A stretch of 64,000 nt of DNA from Phaeobacter sp. G2 (GTDB taxonomy: Bacteria; Pseudomonadota; Alphaproteobacteria; Rhodobacterales; Rhodobacteraceae), in the NCBI GenBank assembly GCA_025163595.1, contig CP104100.1, forward strand, positions 2,666,001-2,730,000, written 5' to 3'. Below the pieces are notes generated by a model. The model had not been told where the DNA came from. It searched no databases and saw only the letters and a program-made list of their open reading frames with translations. The position numbers were made by a program, and so were the translations under genes. Shown piece after piece: positions 47,348-56,405 of the stretch (positions are counted from its first letter, which is position 1; the number at the start of each line of letters is the position of its first letter).

Positions 47348-50300
47348 TTACCGCTCACCGCCGGTGAAACTGCGCGGCTCAGAGGCAGGCTGTTGCGGCT
47401 CTTCCACCGGCGCGCCTGGCACCGTGGGCGCCTTGCCGCGAAAGATCTCGCGGAACATGCCAGGGGCCAGCGCTGACAGGGGATTGACGCTGACCTTTGG
47501 ATCATCCGCCGAGCCCCGCAGCTTGAAAGCAAAGCCAAACAGCCCCTCGCCCTTGCGCGACACCACCCGGCCAATGGCATTGATGATATAGATCGGCGAG
47601 ATCACCCCGCGCATGTTCAGCGCGCCGGAGTTCAGATCATAAATCCCGTCCATCGACAGTCCCATAGATGGCCCGACCGCGCTGCTTTCATGCAGGGTCA
47701 GATGGGTCGAACCCAGCCGGAACTTTGCCTCGACCCCGGTAAACAGGATGCCGCCACCGGATAATTCATCCACCAGACCAATGACGCTGATTGCATTCAA
47801 CAGCGCCGCCATGGAGGGCGCATTTTTGATGCGAGTGTTCTTGATGTTGATCTCGCCGTCATATTCACCCGGCTGTTTTGCCGGCACCAACGTCATGTCA
47901 AAGCTGCCGCCCTCACCATGGCGCAAAATGCCTGCGGCCCTAAAAACCCCGCCTGCATCCTCGGCGCGGATCCGCGTGGCGATGCCCCCCGGTTTTGGCA
48001 CCACGACCCCAGAGACTGGCGTGGCGCCATTCAGTTTGCCGGTGAATTGGCCATTAAGCCCGCCCTGGGTGGAAAACCGCCCCGCAAAGCCGCTCAAGGC
48101 GATACTTTCGGTGACCCGCAGACGCTCCAGCCGCATAGAGATCGGGCCGGACGGTGCACCGCCCCCAGAGCCCGCCCCGGTGCTGCTGCCACTTTCACCG
48201 GAAAAGGGCGCCTTTTGCAGATCAAGCGTGCCGCTGGTCACCTGAATTTCTGCCAGCCCATTGCGCAGGCCAATAAAGTTCACTGTCCCCCGCATCCAGT
48301 TGCCGACGGTTACCGCACTCAGATGCGCCTGCTGCAGCCCGCCGCTCTCCTTGGTGGTCACCCAGCCCTCAGCCTGCAATCCCGGCGCCTGCAGGCTCAG
48401 CCGGTCGACCCTGACGGGCGTTGCCAAGGTGACATCCATATCCAGCTGCCCCCGGCGCTCCGGGGGGTTGCGCCAACTGATCTGGGGGATGCGCAGATCC
48501 AACCCAGCCAGATCAGAGCTAAACTGCAGCTGCGGCGGCTGGTCGGGCAGCAGATCCAGCTGATACCGCCCCTGCCCCCGGCCTGTAACCGTGCCTTTGG
48601 GCAGGCCAATTTGCAGGGTGTCAATGGCTTGCGGGCTGATCTCGATCTGGCCGGTCACCCGACTGGCCGGGCTGGCCTCTGGTCCCACGGCCTGGCTCCA
48701 GTTTGCGGTGACCGGGATACCCGACAGGCTGCCCGCCCCCGACAGCGCCACCCGCCCCTGATCGCCGCGCAGCACCAGAACCGGCGCTGCCACCACATGG
48801 TTGGGGACCAAAGTGTCGCTCTGCACCGCGCTGACGGTGCCCTGGTAGTGGTATTTGATCTCTTCGGGCGGCACCTCAGGTTTAAGCGGCAGGGCCAAAG
48901 TACCGACCACATGCACCCGCCCGTCAGCCAGATCAACAGGCAGCTGCGCCTTGTCCAAAATGGAAAGCGGCGGACGGTTCAGCAACGACAGCCCTGCTGT
49001 CACAGTGCCTTCAGCCACCACCCGGGCGATCCCCGGCGTGCCATCGCGCACCGAAGTATCCGGGATAATAAACGAGGTTCCGGCGACCTGCACCTCGCCC
49101 CCCTCGTCTGCGGTCACCGTCCCCGCGGAGGCCACAACAACCATTCGTGTGTTATAAAGATTAAAATGACCAGCGCCGCCCTTTACTCGTGGCATGTGTT
49201 TTTGGAATTTGACATCGGCATTGGTGAAATTGGCATCCAGCGCGTAAAACGGCTTGGCCCGGCCTTTTCCGCGCAGGGCAAAATTCACGTCCTGAGCCTG
49301 GGCCTGAAAAACATTTTGCAGCACCCATTGGCGTGGCTTCTCCGCAGCCCCAGTGGGCCACAGCGATTTCACCTGCGCCAGGTCCAAGTGGTCAGACCGG
49401 GCATCCAGGGCGTATTCCCAGCCTTCGGGACCGGTTTCAAACTTGCCATTCAAACGGATCTGGCGGCCCTCATGCTCGACCAGCATCTCGCCGAGCTGAA
49501 AACGGAAGGGATCGGGCTGCAGCCGGAAATCCACCGTCACGCCCTCAAAAACCTGCGGTGCCGAATAAAGCCCGCGCGGATTGAGGGTAAGATCGGTGAA
49601 CCGCAACTGCCCCACCAGATCGGTCAACCGACCGTCCGAGATCCCCGCCAGCTCAGCATCGCCCTCCATGGTGCCAGAGCCCCAGCCACTGTTGATCTTC
49701 AACTCATCAAACTGCAGGCGCTGTTCCAAAGGGAAGAAGGTGAAATAACTATGGGCCCCGTGGATCGGAATGGGCAGGGTTTCCGGCGAGGGCTGGATCA
49801 CCCCTTCGCCGATTTGCAGGCTGGCTGACAGAGGCAACAAAGTGCCCTCGCTGGTGATACCGCCGCGCAAAGACCCCGAGATCGACGCCCGCAGCACCTG
49901 CAGCCAGCCGAGAGCCGGCGCCTGCACCGCGATGTCTTCGCTGGCGATATCGCTGACCAGAATCCCAAATTCGGCGGCGGCATCGCCAATATCGGATTTG
50001 TAATTCGCCTCAACCGCGCCCACGTCCTGACGCCCGCTCAGCACTGAAAAGCCTGAGGAAATGGTCAAGGCCTGGGCCTGGCGGGTAAATCGCACATGGC
50101 CGCCATCCAGGGTCCAGACCCGGCCAAGCCGCGCGTCCTCATAGCGCAGGGTTACCCCATCGGTGGAAATCTCGGTCAGAGATGACAGCACCGGCAATTC
50201 GAACTGGCTGTCCCATTGTTCGATCAATTGCGGCAGGTTGGCGGCCTGGCGCAGCGGTGAGCCTTCCTGGGAAAGGCTGAGCGCTATCCCATCGGATTCG

Positions 50301-50698
50301 CGCCGCAGACTGGCATAGAGCCCACTGAGAAATATACGTTTGGGCTGGATCTTGCCCCGCAGCAGGGGCCGCATTGCCATGGCAATTTCGGCATCGGCCA
50401 GTTGCACGATCGCCGTTCCATCCGCCGCACGCAGGGTAACATCGCGCATCCCGATACGGGGTCTCCACCCGTGATTCACCACAAAGTTGAGATCGCCAAA
50501 TTCAAGCGTCAGCCCATTCAAATCCTGCGCAATACGGGTTTCCAGGCGCTGTCGCAGCCACTGTGGCGCATCCATTCTGGTGCCGATCCCAAAATAGATC
50601 GCCCCGGCCCCCAGAAAGCACAAAAAGGCCAGCAACCGGATAGCCCAACGCAGGGCGCGCAGACGCCGCGGCCTGCGCCGCTGCGCGGGCTGCCCCAC
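47348..50698 (-). CDS. AsmA/YhdP-like inner-membrane-anchored protein
   Basis: The 1116-residue protein has a basic N terminus and one membrane anchor (residues 15-38). A long beta-rich periplasmic body follows, with the AsmA-like C-terminal domain near 940-1085 (ITVIG-like NAISVIGLVDELSGGGILFT, GALNMRGVISPIYIINAIG). It belongs to the bridge-like AsmA/YhdP group linked to lipid transport to the outer membrane. GTG 50698 is the first standard start codon. The frame is open upstream to a TAA near 50763 and holds a CTG with AAGGA 7 bases before it, so a longer N terminus is possible. Confidence 0.9.
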   Translation of the reverse strand: MGQPAQRRRPRRLRALRWAIRLLAFLCFLGAGAIYFGIGTRMDAPQWLRQRLETRIAQDLNGLTLEFGDLNFVVNHGWRPRIGMRDVTLRAADGTAIVQLADAEIAMAMRPLLRGKIQPKRIFLSGLYASLRRESDGIALSLSQEGSPLRQAANLPQLIEQWDSQFELPVLSSLTEISTDGVTLRYEDARLGRVWTLDGGHVRFTRQAQALTISSGFSVLSGRQDVGAVEANYKSDIGDAAAEFGILVSDIASEDIAVQAPALGWLQVLRASISGSLRGGITSEGTLLPLSASLQIGEGVIQPSPETLPIPIHGAHSYFTFFPLEQRLQFDELKINSGWGSGTMEGDAELAGISDGRLTDLVGQLRFTDLTLNPRGLYSAPQVFEGVTVDFRLQPDPFRFQLGEMLVEHEGRQIRLNGKFETGPEGWEYALDARSDHLDLAQVKSLWPTGAAEKPRQWVLQNVFQAQAQDVNFALRGKGRAKPFYALDANFTNADVKFQKHMPRVKGGAGHFNLYNTRMVVVASAGTVTADEGGEVQVAGTSFIIPDTSVRDGTPGIARVVAEGTVTAGLSLLNRPPLSILDKAQLPVDLADGRVHVVGTLALPLKPEVPPEEIKYHYQGTVSAVQSDTLVPNHVVAAPVLVLRGDQGRVALSGAGSLSGIPVTANWSQAVGPEASPASRVTGQIEISPQAIDTLQIGLPKGTVTGRGQGRYQLDLLPDQPPQLQFSSDLAGLDLRIPQISWRNPPERRGQLDMDVTLATPVRVDRLSLQAPGLQAEGWVTTKESGGLQQAHLSAVTVGNWMRGTVNFIGLRNGLAEIQVTSGTLDLQKAPFSGESGSSTGAGSGGGAPSGPISMRLERLRVTESIALSGFAGRFSTQGGLNGQFTGKLNGATPVSGVVVPKPGGIATRIRAEDAGGVFRAAGILRHGEGGSFDMTLVPAKQPGEYDGEINIKNTRIKNAPSMAALLNAISVIGLVDELSGGGILFTGVEAKFRLGSTHLTLHESSAVGPSMGLSMDGIYDLNSGALNMRGVISPIYIINAIGRVVSRKGEGLFGFAFKLRGSADDPKVSVNPLSALAPGMFREIFRGKAPTVPGAPVEEPQQPASEPRSFTGGER

Positions 50699-50872
50699 AA
50701 GCTCATCGACAGACCGCGCGACGAGATCTTCATTTTCCCCAACTGGTTCGATCAGTGTTTATCCTTTGGCCACGATAGCCTAACTATATCAGACAGCCCT
50801 TGCCAAACCGTTCGGGGTCCACTCATCTGGAGCCAAGGGTTTGCGCCCCCACATGTTCAGGAGACCACATAA

Positions 50873-51337
50873 ATGCTCGATGCAACTGATCAGGCCCCTC
50901 TGTTTTGCCTGCCCCGTGATGGCGGCGGTGACGTCTCTCTTGCAGAGTTAAAAGGCCAAGCCGTTGTTCTGTTTTTCTATCCCCGCGATGATACCCCGGG
51001 CTGCACCAAAGAATCCATCGGGTTTTCTGCCCATCTGCAAGGCTTTGCCGATGCCGGCGCCCTGGTTTTTGGAATTTCCAAAGACACAGTGTCCAAGCAC
51101 GATAAATTCATCGCAAAACACGAGCTGACCACGCCGCTATTGTCCGATGCGGAAGCCAGTACCTGTGAAGACTACGGGGTCTGGAAAGAAAAAAACATGT
51201 ACGGCAAAAAGCACTGGGGGATTGAGCGCTCGACCTTTTTGATTGACGCCGAGGGGCGCATTGCCCGCGTCTGGCGCAGGGTCAAGGTTCCTGGTCATGT
51301 GGAAGAGGTGCTGGAGGCTGCCCAATCTCTGCAATAG
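50873..51337 (+). CDS. bcp: Bcp/PrxQ-type peroxiredoxin
   Basis: The 154-residue protein has the peroxidatic Cys in DDTPGCTKESIGF and the thioredoxin-fold block VLFFYPRDD. The resolving Cys that many PrxQ proteins carry five residues later is absent; the equivalent position lies in the segment SIGFS. Another Cys occurs in ASTCEDYGVW. It reduces hydroperoxides in the cytoplasm, perhaps by a one-Cys or different two-Cys mechanism. It is divergent from the AsmA-like gene. Confidence 0.93.
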   Translation: MLDATDQAPLFCLPRDGGGDVSLAELKGQAVVLFFYPRDDTPGCTKESIGFSAHLQGFADAGALVFGISKDTVSKHDKFIAKHELTTPLLSDAEASTCEDYGVWKEKNMYGKKHWGIERSTFLIDAEGRIARVWRRVKVPGHVEEVLEAAQSLQ

Positions 51338-51376
51338 CCCAGTCTGCCATAGGTCAGCCTCTGCAATAGCCCAGTC
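51327..51376. repeat. 18-bp direct repeat overlapping the bcp stop
   Basis: CTCTGCAATAGCCCAGTC occurs at 51327-51344 and again at 51359-51376, 32 bp apart. The first copy contains the last codons and TAG of bcp. It is a local duplication. Confidence 0.85.
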
Positions 51377-51547
51377 CATGTTATAGTCCGGTGTAACAGC
51401 CGGGTATTTATCAGGTCTGCTTAGGTCTGCGGCTAAATCTTGGGCAGTTCAGAAAAGCTGGGATCGATAGATTTGCGCCCGGCCCGCCCTGGTTCTGCTG
51501 TTGTTGTGCTCAGGCTTTGGCTGGCGTCAAGCGCGCCCCCAAGGTAC

Positions 51548-51592
51548 GTGAGGCTCTGCCTCACACTCCGAGGTATTTGTCGTAAGATGAAA
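51548..51592. repeat. Intergenic hairpin element, possible dispersed repeat
   Basis: GTGAGGC-TCT-GCCTCAC (51548-51564) forms a 7-bp hairpin and is followed by ACTCCGAGGTATTTGTCG and AAGATGAAA. This wording resembles short intergenic elements with CCGAGTATTT and AAGATGAA that I associate with Rhodobacteraceae genomes. The remainder of the 367-bp gap between bcp and the DUF455 gene holds no gene. Confidence 0.4.
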
Positions 51593-51704
51593 GGGCGGCA
51601 GCCGCGCTGCAGTGGCGCGGATTTACGACAGATTCCCTGTGGAAACTTTCCTGAAACTCCCTGGCACTTTTGTGCCCTTCGCCTTTTGTTTGTAAGGATC
51701 TCAT

Positions 51705-52544
51705 ATGACCGCTCCACTTACCCTCGCACAGATGGCCAATGAGGTCTTGACCACCGCCGATGGCGCCGCAAAGGCCGCCCTGTCACGCCGCCATGCCGCA
51801 GCCTGGTTTGCCGCCCGCAAACAGGACCCCTGTGCAATAGAGATCGGTACCGCCAATCCGCCGCTACACCCGGCCCGCCCGGAAAAGCCTGAGCTGCTCA
51901 ATCCGCGCGACGTGCCAAAGCGCAAGCCCGGATCTGAGGCCGGTCGCATCGCCCTGTTGCATGCAGTTGCCCATATTGAGCTCAACGCGGTTGATCTGCA
52001 CTGGGATATCATTGCGCGCTTTTCCCATGTCGCCCTGCCGATGGGGTTCTTTGATGATTGGGTCAAGGCAGCGGATGAGGAATCCAAACATTTTGGCCTG
52101 ATGTGCGACTGTCTGGAAAGCCTTGGCAGTTATTACGGTGCCCTGCCGGCCCACCGGGGCATGTGGCAGGCCGCTGAAGATACCGTCGAGGATTTGATGG
52201 GGCGCCTGGCCGTGGTACCGATGGTATTGGAGGCGCGCGGGCTTGATGTAACCCCCGGCATGATAAAGATTTTCCGCCAGGCAAAACTCACCCAGGCGGT
52301 GGAGGCGCTGGAGGTGATCTATGCAGAGGAAGTCAGCCATGTGGCCTATGGGTCCAAGTGGTTCTATTTCCTGTGTGGTCGGGACAATCTGGATCCCAAG
52401 GAGGTTTTTCACAGCCTGGTCGGGAAATATTTCCGCAGCACGCTGAAGCCGCCTTTCAATGAAGAAAAGCGTGCCGATGCCGGTATTCCGCCAGATTTCT
52501 ACTGGCCACTTGCAGATCAGATCAAACCAATTGCCGGGGTCTGA
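51705..52544 (+). CDS. DUF455 ferritin-like protein
   Basis: The 279-residue protein is helical, with the DUF455 ferritin-like metal ligands: HIELNAVDLHWD, AADEESKHF and YAEEVSHVAYG, each giving Glu and His. It is related to the MiaE/diiron oxygenase group, but its substrate is unknown. The ATG at 51705 follows GTAAGGATC. It stands alone. Confidence 0.92.
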   Translation: MTAPLTLAQMANEVLTTADGAAKAALSRRHAAAWFAARKQDPCAIEIGTANPPLHPARPEKPELLNPRDVPKRKPGSEAGRIALLHAVAHIELNAVDLHWDIIARFSHVALPMGFFDDWVKAADEESKHFGLMCDCLESLGSYYGALPAHRGMWQAAEDTVEDLMGRLAVVPMVLEARGLDVTPGMIKIFRQAKLTQAVEALEVIYAEEVSHVAYGSKWFYFLCGRDNLDPKEVFHSLVGKYFRSTLKPPFNEEKRADAGIPPDFYWPLADQIKPIAGV

Positions 52545-52851
52545 CCGCGTCAATCGAAAACAGCTGCAACAGCCATCTTGCGCAAAAGCTTAGGCAAGTC
52601 TCCTACTGGCTGCTCTCCAAAAGCCTAAGCCGGGACGACCACCGGCGCTGAGATAGCCGCCCACAGCACCTTTGCCAGTGGCAATATTCCGCCCAAATCC
52701 GCCTCCCATTGCCACAAACCGATGGGAGCACACCCAAAAACCGCCTTCACACTTGCCCACAGGCTGCCGCATGGCTAATGATTTTGCGCAGAGTTCTGCA
52801 GCTGGGGATGGCAGCGGTTCTGCAAAATAGGGATGGGACAAGGATCAGCAC
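52545..52851. other. Gene-free stretch before the M23 gene
   Basis: I see no supported gene in these 307 bases. A minus-strand frame at 52590-52841 lacks recognisable domains and a ribosome binding site. The promoter of the peptidase-bactofilin operon must lie here. Confidence 0.5.
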
Positions 52852-54183
52852 GTGCGAACACGTCTGGCTATCAAGATACACTCATTTCTGGAAAGCCGTT
52901 TTCCAGAACGCCGAGTTTTTTTAAAATCGGATACCGATACCCGCTTTATACGGCTGCGGCCGAGCACACAGCTGGTCGCCGTCACCGGGATGGTGGCCTT
53001 TGTTGCCTGGTCCATTGTCGCCACGGCGATTGTCCTGATGGATAGCATTGGCTCCGGAAATTTTCGCGAACAGGCCAAGCGAGACCAGCTCACCTATCGT
53101 GCCCGGATTGACGATATCGCACACGAACGTGACACACGCGCCGAAGAGGCTTTGGCGGCGCAGCAACGGTTCAACGCTGCCCTGGCGCAGATTTCCATGA
53201 TGCAGTCAGAATTGCTCACTTCGGAAACCCGGCGCCAGGAGCTAGAAACCGGCATCGAGGTCATTCAGACAACCCTACGACAGACCATGACCCAGCGTGA
53301 CGGAACCCGCGCCGAACTGGAAGAATTGCGCCAAGACACCAAGGCAGATTGGGACACGCCCATGGCGGCAGCAGCTGCGCCCCTGCAGATGGATTTCCTG
53401 TCTACTGCCCTGTCGGAAACGGCAACTGAGCGTGATCAGATAGAAAACGACGCACGCGAAGCCCTGGAACAGCGCGCTGAAATGGAGCTGGAGCTGGAGC
53501 TGCTCAACGAGCGCAACGACCAGATTTTCCGCCAACTGGAAGAGGCGGTTGCCGTATCGGTGGCCCCCCTGGACAAAATGTTTAAAAATGCCGGCATGCC
53601 GCCAGATCGTATTCTGGAGCAGGTGCGCCGCGGATATAGCGGTCAGGGCGGTCCGCTCACCCCTTTAGCCCTGTCCACCCGCGGTGAGGAACCCTCCGCG
53701 GATGAGCTGCGCGCCAACCAGATTCTCAATCAGTTGGACCAGTTGAACCTCTACCGGATGGCAGCCCAGCAGGCGCCTTTTGCCACCCCTGTCAATCTGA
53801 ACCTGGTGCGTCAGTCTTCGGGCTATGGCTACCGGCGTGACCCTAAAACAGGCGGCCGTCGCCTGCACAAAGGGTCTGATTTTGCCGGCCGCACCGGCAC
53901 CGATATCTTTGCCACCGCCGATGGCATCGTCACCCATGCCGGCTGGCAATCCGGTTATGGCAAACTTGTTACCATTCAGCATGCCTTTGGGATTGAGACG
54001 AAATACGCTCATAACTCAAATCTGCGCGTTAAGGTGGGCCAAAGGGTCTCGCGCGGCGATCACATTGCTGATATGGGTACGACCGGACGGTCCACCGGAA
54101 CCCACCTCCACTATGAGGTAAGGGTCAATGGCAAACCCGTAAACCCGATGATCTATATCAAGGCTGCAAGAAATGTTTTCTAA
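52852..54183 (+). CDS. Membrane-anchored M23 peptidoglycan peptidase
   Basis: The 443-residue protein has a cytoplasmic N terminus, one membrane helix (residues 40-63) and a periplasmic coiled coil (residues 75-240). A LytM/M23 domain at about 315-435 has the zinc-binding set RLHKGSDFAG and HLHYEVRVNGK. It is therefore probably an active D,D- or D,L-endopeptidase acting on the cell wall. The start is GTG 52852 with AAGGAT upstream. Its last 11 bases overlap the bactofilin gene, as in the M23-bactofilin pairs that set cell shape in other bacteria. Confidence 0.93.
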   Translation: MRTRLAIKIHSFLESRFPERRVFLKSDTDTRFIRLRPSTQLVAVTGMVAFVAWSIVATAIVLMDSIGSGNFREQAKRDQLTYRARIDDIAHERDTRAEEALAAQQRFNAALAQISMMQSELLTSETRRQELETGIEVIQTTLRQTMTQRDGTRAELEELRQDTKADWDTPMAAAAAPLQMDFLSTALSETATERDQIENDAREALEQRAEMELELELLNERNDQIFRQLEEAVAVSVAPLDKMFKNAGMPPDRILEQVRRGYSGQGGPLTPLALSTRGEEPSADELRANQILNQLDQLNLYRMAAQQAPFATPVNLNLVRQSSGYGYRRDPKTGGRRLHKGSDFAGRTGTDIFATADGIVTHAGWQSGYGKLVTIQHAFGIETKYAHNSNLRVKVGQRVSRGDHIADMGTTGRSTGTHLHYEVRVNGKPVNPMIYIKAARNVF

Positions 54184-54745
54184 AAGCAAAATCAATGAGC
54201 CCGGACCTAAACAGGCCGAGGCAACCCCCACAGCGGCTCCTGCGGCCTCATCCGCACCTGCTGCTGCACCTGCAAGCGATTACAAGCCCTCTGCCCCAAA
54301 GGCAAAGCCGCCCGCATCGCTGCTGAGCTCGGATCTGCACATTACCGGCAATCTGAAAACCTCGGGTGACATCCAGGTCGAAGGCACCGTCGAAGGCGAT
54401 ATTCGCGCCCACCTGCTGACCGTTGGCGAAACCGCCACCATCAAAGGCGAAGTGATTGCTGATGATGTTGTGGTTAATGGTCGTGTTGTTGGACGGGTGC
54501 GCGGCCTCAAGGTGCGGCTCACCGCCACTGCCCGTGTCGAAGGCGACATCATCCACAAGACCATCGCGATTGAGAGCGGAGCCCATTTTGAAGGCTCGGT
54601 TCAGCGTCAGGATGACCCGCTGACCGCTGGCGGCAAAAAGGCCATGCCAGCCGCTGCGCCTACAGCAGCAGCTCCGGCCTCGACGTCTTCAGCCCCCTCG
54701 GCGGCCGTCAAAGCGGCAGCAGCTGCAGCCAAGGCTGACAGCTAA
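54173..54745 (+). CDS. Bactofilin (DUF583 family)
   Basis: The 190-residue protein has a central beta-helix bactofilin domain (about residues 50-145) with SSDLHITGNLKTSGDIQVEG and DIRAHLLTVGETATIKGEV. It lies between an Ala/Pro-rich N-terminal tail and an Ala-rich C-terminal tail. Bactofilins polymerise without nucleotide and place cell-wall enzymes. It overlaps the M23 gene by 11 bp in another frame, so translation is coupled and the two products probably act together. A strong terminator follows. Confidence 0.95.
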   Translation: MFSKSKINEPGPKQAEATPTAAPAASSAPAAAPASDYKPSAPKAKPPASLLSSDLHITGNLKTSGDIQVEGTVEGDIRAHLLTVGETATIKGEVIADDVVVNGRVVGRVRGLKVRLTATARVEGDIIHKTIAIESGAHFEGSVQRQDDPLTAGGKKAMPAAAPTAAAPASTSSAPSAAVKAAAAAAKADS

Positions 54746-54793
54746 CCCATAGGCTGACATGGCTCTGGGCCCTGGGGAACAGAGTGAAAGATA

Positions 54794-54830
54794 AAAACCG
54801 CCGCAGATTGGCTCTGCGGCGGTTTTCTTT
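54794..54830 (+). terminator. Terminator after the bactofilin gene
   Basis: A perfect 14-bp stem (AAAACCGCCGCAGA at 54794-54807, TCTGCGGCGGTTTT at 54813-54826) with a 5-base loop is followed by CTTTTC. The flanking A and T runs make it potentially bidirectional. Confidence 0.93.
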
Positions 54831-54928
54831 TCTCAGATCCGCTTTGGATTAAGAAATTTTAGTTCTCAGCGTTCACCCCTTGAGGGGAATAGGTGTCAGG
54901 TATTCTATAAAGAAAATTGGTGTGGCAC

Positions 54929-55045
54929 ATGCCGGTTATTCTAGGTGCACTGGCCGTTTTGGCGGCTGCCTTTATTGGATCCAACGGGCGCGCAATGCGG
55001 CGGCCCACAGCAGGCCGTTTCGCGGCTGTCACGTCGGCTCTATAA
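54929..55045 (+). CDS. Possible small hydrophobic/basic protein (38 aa)
   Basis: The frame from ATG 54929 encodes MPVILGALAVLAAAFIGSNG followed by a basic tail with RAMRRPTAGRF. It is a membrane-helix-plus-arginine pattern common in real small proteins, but the ribosome binding site is weak (TTGGTG). The rest of the 478-bp gap between the bactofilin and cyclophilin genes holds only two terminators. Confidence 0.35.
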   Translation: MPVILGALAVLAAAFIGSNGRAMRRPTAGRFAAVTSAL

Positions 55046-55133
55046 GCTGAGCGCCCAAAGCCATTTCAACGTGTTTGTCAGCCTCATTCAGGGCATCACC
55101 AAATATGGCAACGGCACCCCCTGACCCAGCCGC

Positions 55134-55167
55134 AAAAAACCGCACTGGAGGAGGTCCAGCGCGGTTT
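55134..55167 (-). terminator. Terminator of the cyclophilin pair
   Basis: Read on the minus strand, AAACCGC-x-CTGGA pairs with TCCAG-x-GCGGTTT around a short loop and is followed by a run of T. It lies 57 bp after the stop of the exported cyclophilin. Confidence 0.85.
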
Positions 55168-55223
55168 GAAGATCAGCTAGGATCTGAGTGTTCCCCGGTG
55201 ATTAGGACCAGGGAACCAATACC

Positions 55224-55769
55224 TTACTCGGTGACGGTCACTTTGCTCATCATGTCGGGTTTGCCCACAACAGAGCCATTGCCGCCGGTGCCCAGTTTGA
55301 TTGCATCTACCACATCCATGCCTTCAGTCACCTGACCAACAACGGTGTATTGCCCGTTGAGGAAATGACCAGGTTTGAACATGATAAAGAACTGCGAATT
55401 GGCGCTATTGGGATTTTGTGAGCGCGCCATGCCAACGATACCGCGATCAAAGGGGCGTTCAGAAAATTCGGCAGGCAGATCGGCCAGATCAGAGCCGCCC
55501 ATGCCGGCGCGGCTCATGTCGCCACCCATTTTGCCAAACTGAACATCGCCCGTCTGCGCCATGAAGCCATCAATCACCCGGTGGAACACCACCCCGTCAT
55601 ATTTGCCCGCAGCTGCCAAAGCAGTGATTTGTTCCACATGTTTCGGGGCGAGGTCCTCAAACAGGTCGATTTTGACGGTGCCATTGGCATCGCCTTCGAT
55701 CTGGATTTCCAGCCCGGCCGCCAGTGTCGAGCTGGCCAGGAGGGAAAAGACGGCTGCCAGTTTAAACAT
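55224..55769 (-). CDS. Exported cyclophilin-type peptidyl-prolyl isomerase
   Basis: The 181-residue protein has a signal peptide (MFKLAAVFSLLASSTLAAG) and a full cyclophilin domain: FHRVIDGFMAQTGDVQ, NSANSQFFIMF and YTVVGQVTEGMDVVDAI. It would assist protein folding in the periplasm. Its start overlaps the end of the cytoplasmic paralogue by 8 bp, so the pair forms one operon. Confidence 0.94.
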   Translation of the reverse strand: MFKLAAVFSLLASSTLAAGLEIQIEGDANGTVKIDLFEDLAPKHVEQITALAAAGKYDGVVFHRVIDGFMAQTGDVQFGKMGGDMSRAGMGGSDLADLPAEFSERPFDRGIVGMARSQNPNSANSQFFIMFKPGHFLNGQYTVVGQVTEGMDVVDAIKLGTGGNGSVVGKPDMMSKVTVTE

Positions 55770-56268
55770 CTGCGGCCACCTTGACGCTGATCATACGATC
55801 CGGGTTCGCAGGGGGCTCGCCTTTGACGATGGCATCAACGTGTTCCATGCCTTCAATCACCCGGCCATAGACGGTGTATTGATTGTTGAGGAAATGGTTG
55901 TCTTTGAAGTTGATGAAGAACTGCGAGTTGGCCGAATCCGGGTTGGCGGAGCGGGCAGCGCCCAGAGTGCCGCGGTCATGTGGCAGGCTGGAGAACTCAG
56001 CAGGCAGGTTTGGCAGCGACGAGCCACCGGTGCCAGCCGCACGGAGGTTAAAGCCGTCTTCCATATCGCCATTGGCCACATCGCCGGTCTGCGCCATGAA
56101 GCCGTCGATCACCCGGTGGAAGCAGACGTTGTCATACTCACCTGCGCGCGCCAGCTCTTTCATGCGCTCGGCATGTTTGGGGGCCACGTCCGCCAGCAAT
56201 TCGATGACAACATTGCCATCCTTCAGCTCAACAATGACGGTGTTTTCTGGATCTTTGATATCGGCCAT
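55762..56268 (-). CDS. Cytoplasmic cyclophilin-type peptidyl-prolyl isomerase
   Basis: The 168-residue protein starts MADIKDPENTVIVELKDGNV without a signal peptide and has the cyclophilin blocks FHRVIDGFMAQTGDV and DSANSQFFINF. AGGAGGG precedes ATG 56268; the frame extends to 56328 without support. It is the first gene of the cyclophilin pair and is divergent from pgk. Confidence 0.95.
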   Translation of the reverse strand: MADIKDPENTVIVELKDGNVVIELLADVAPKHAERMKELARAGEYDNVCFHRVIDGFMAQTGDVANGDMEDGFNLRAAGTGGSSLPNLPAEFSSLPHDRGTLGAARSANPDSANSQFFINFKDNHFLNNQYTVYGRVIEGMEHVDAIVKGEPPANPDRMISVKVAADV

Positions 56269-56405
56269 GAGGCCCTCCTGTCTGCAAAATTTGCAACGAT
56301 AGTTAAGGGTAGCGCTCGCAATTGCCAAGGGAGCATTGACTGACGGCCAAAAAGCGCTGAAAGAACAGCGTGATTACCCGCGATATTTGCACAGAGGAGC
56401 CTCTG

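Noticed and set aside
47918..49828. 636-residue open frame antisense to the AsmA-like gene
   Set aside because: The AsmA-like protein has a membrane anchor and C-terminal domain; the opposite frame is Arg/His/Pro-rich without motifs.
52590..52841. 83-residue minus-strand frame before the M23 gene
   Set aside because: It has no ribosome binding site or domain and low-complexity Gly/Arg content.
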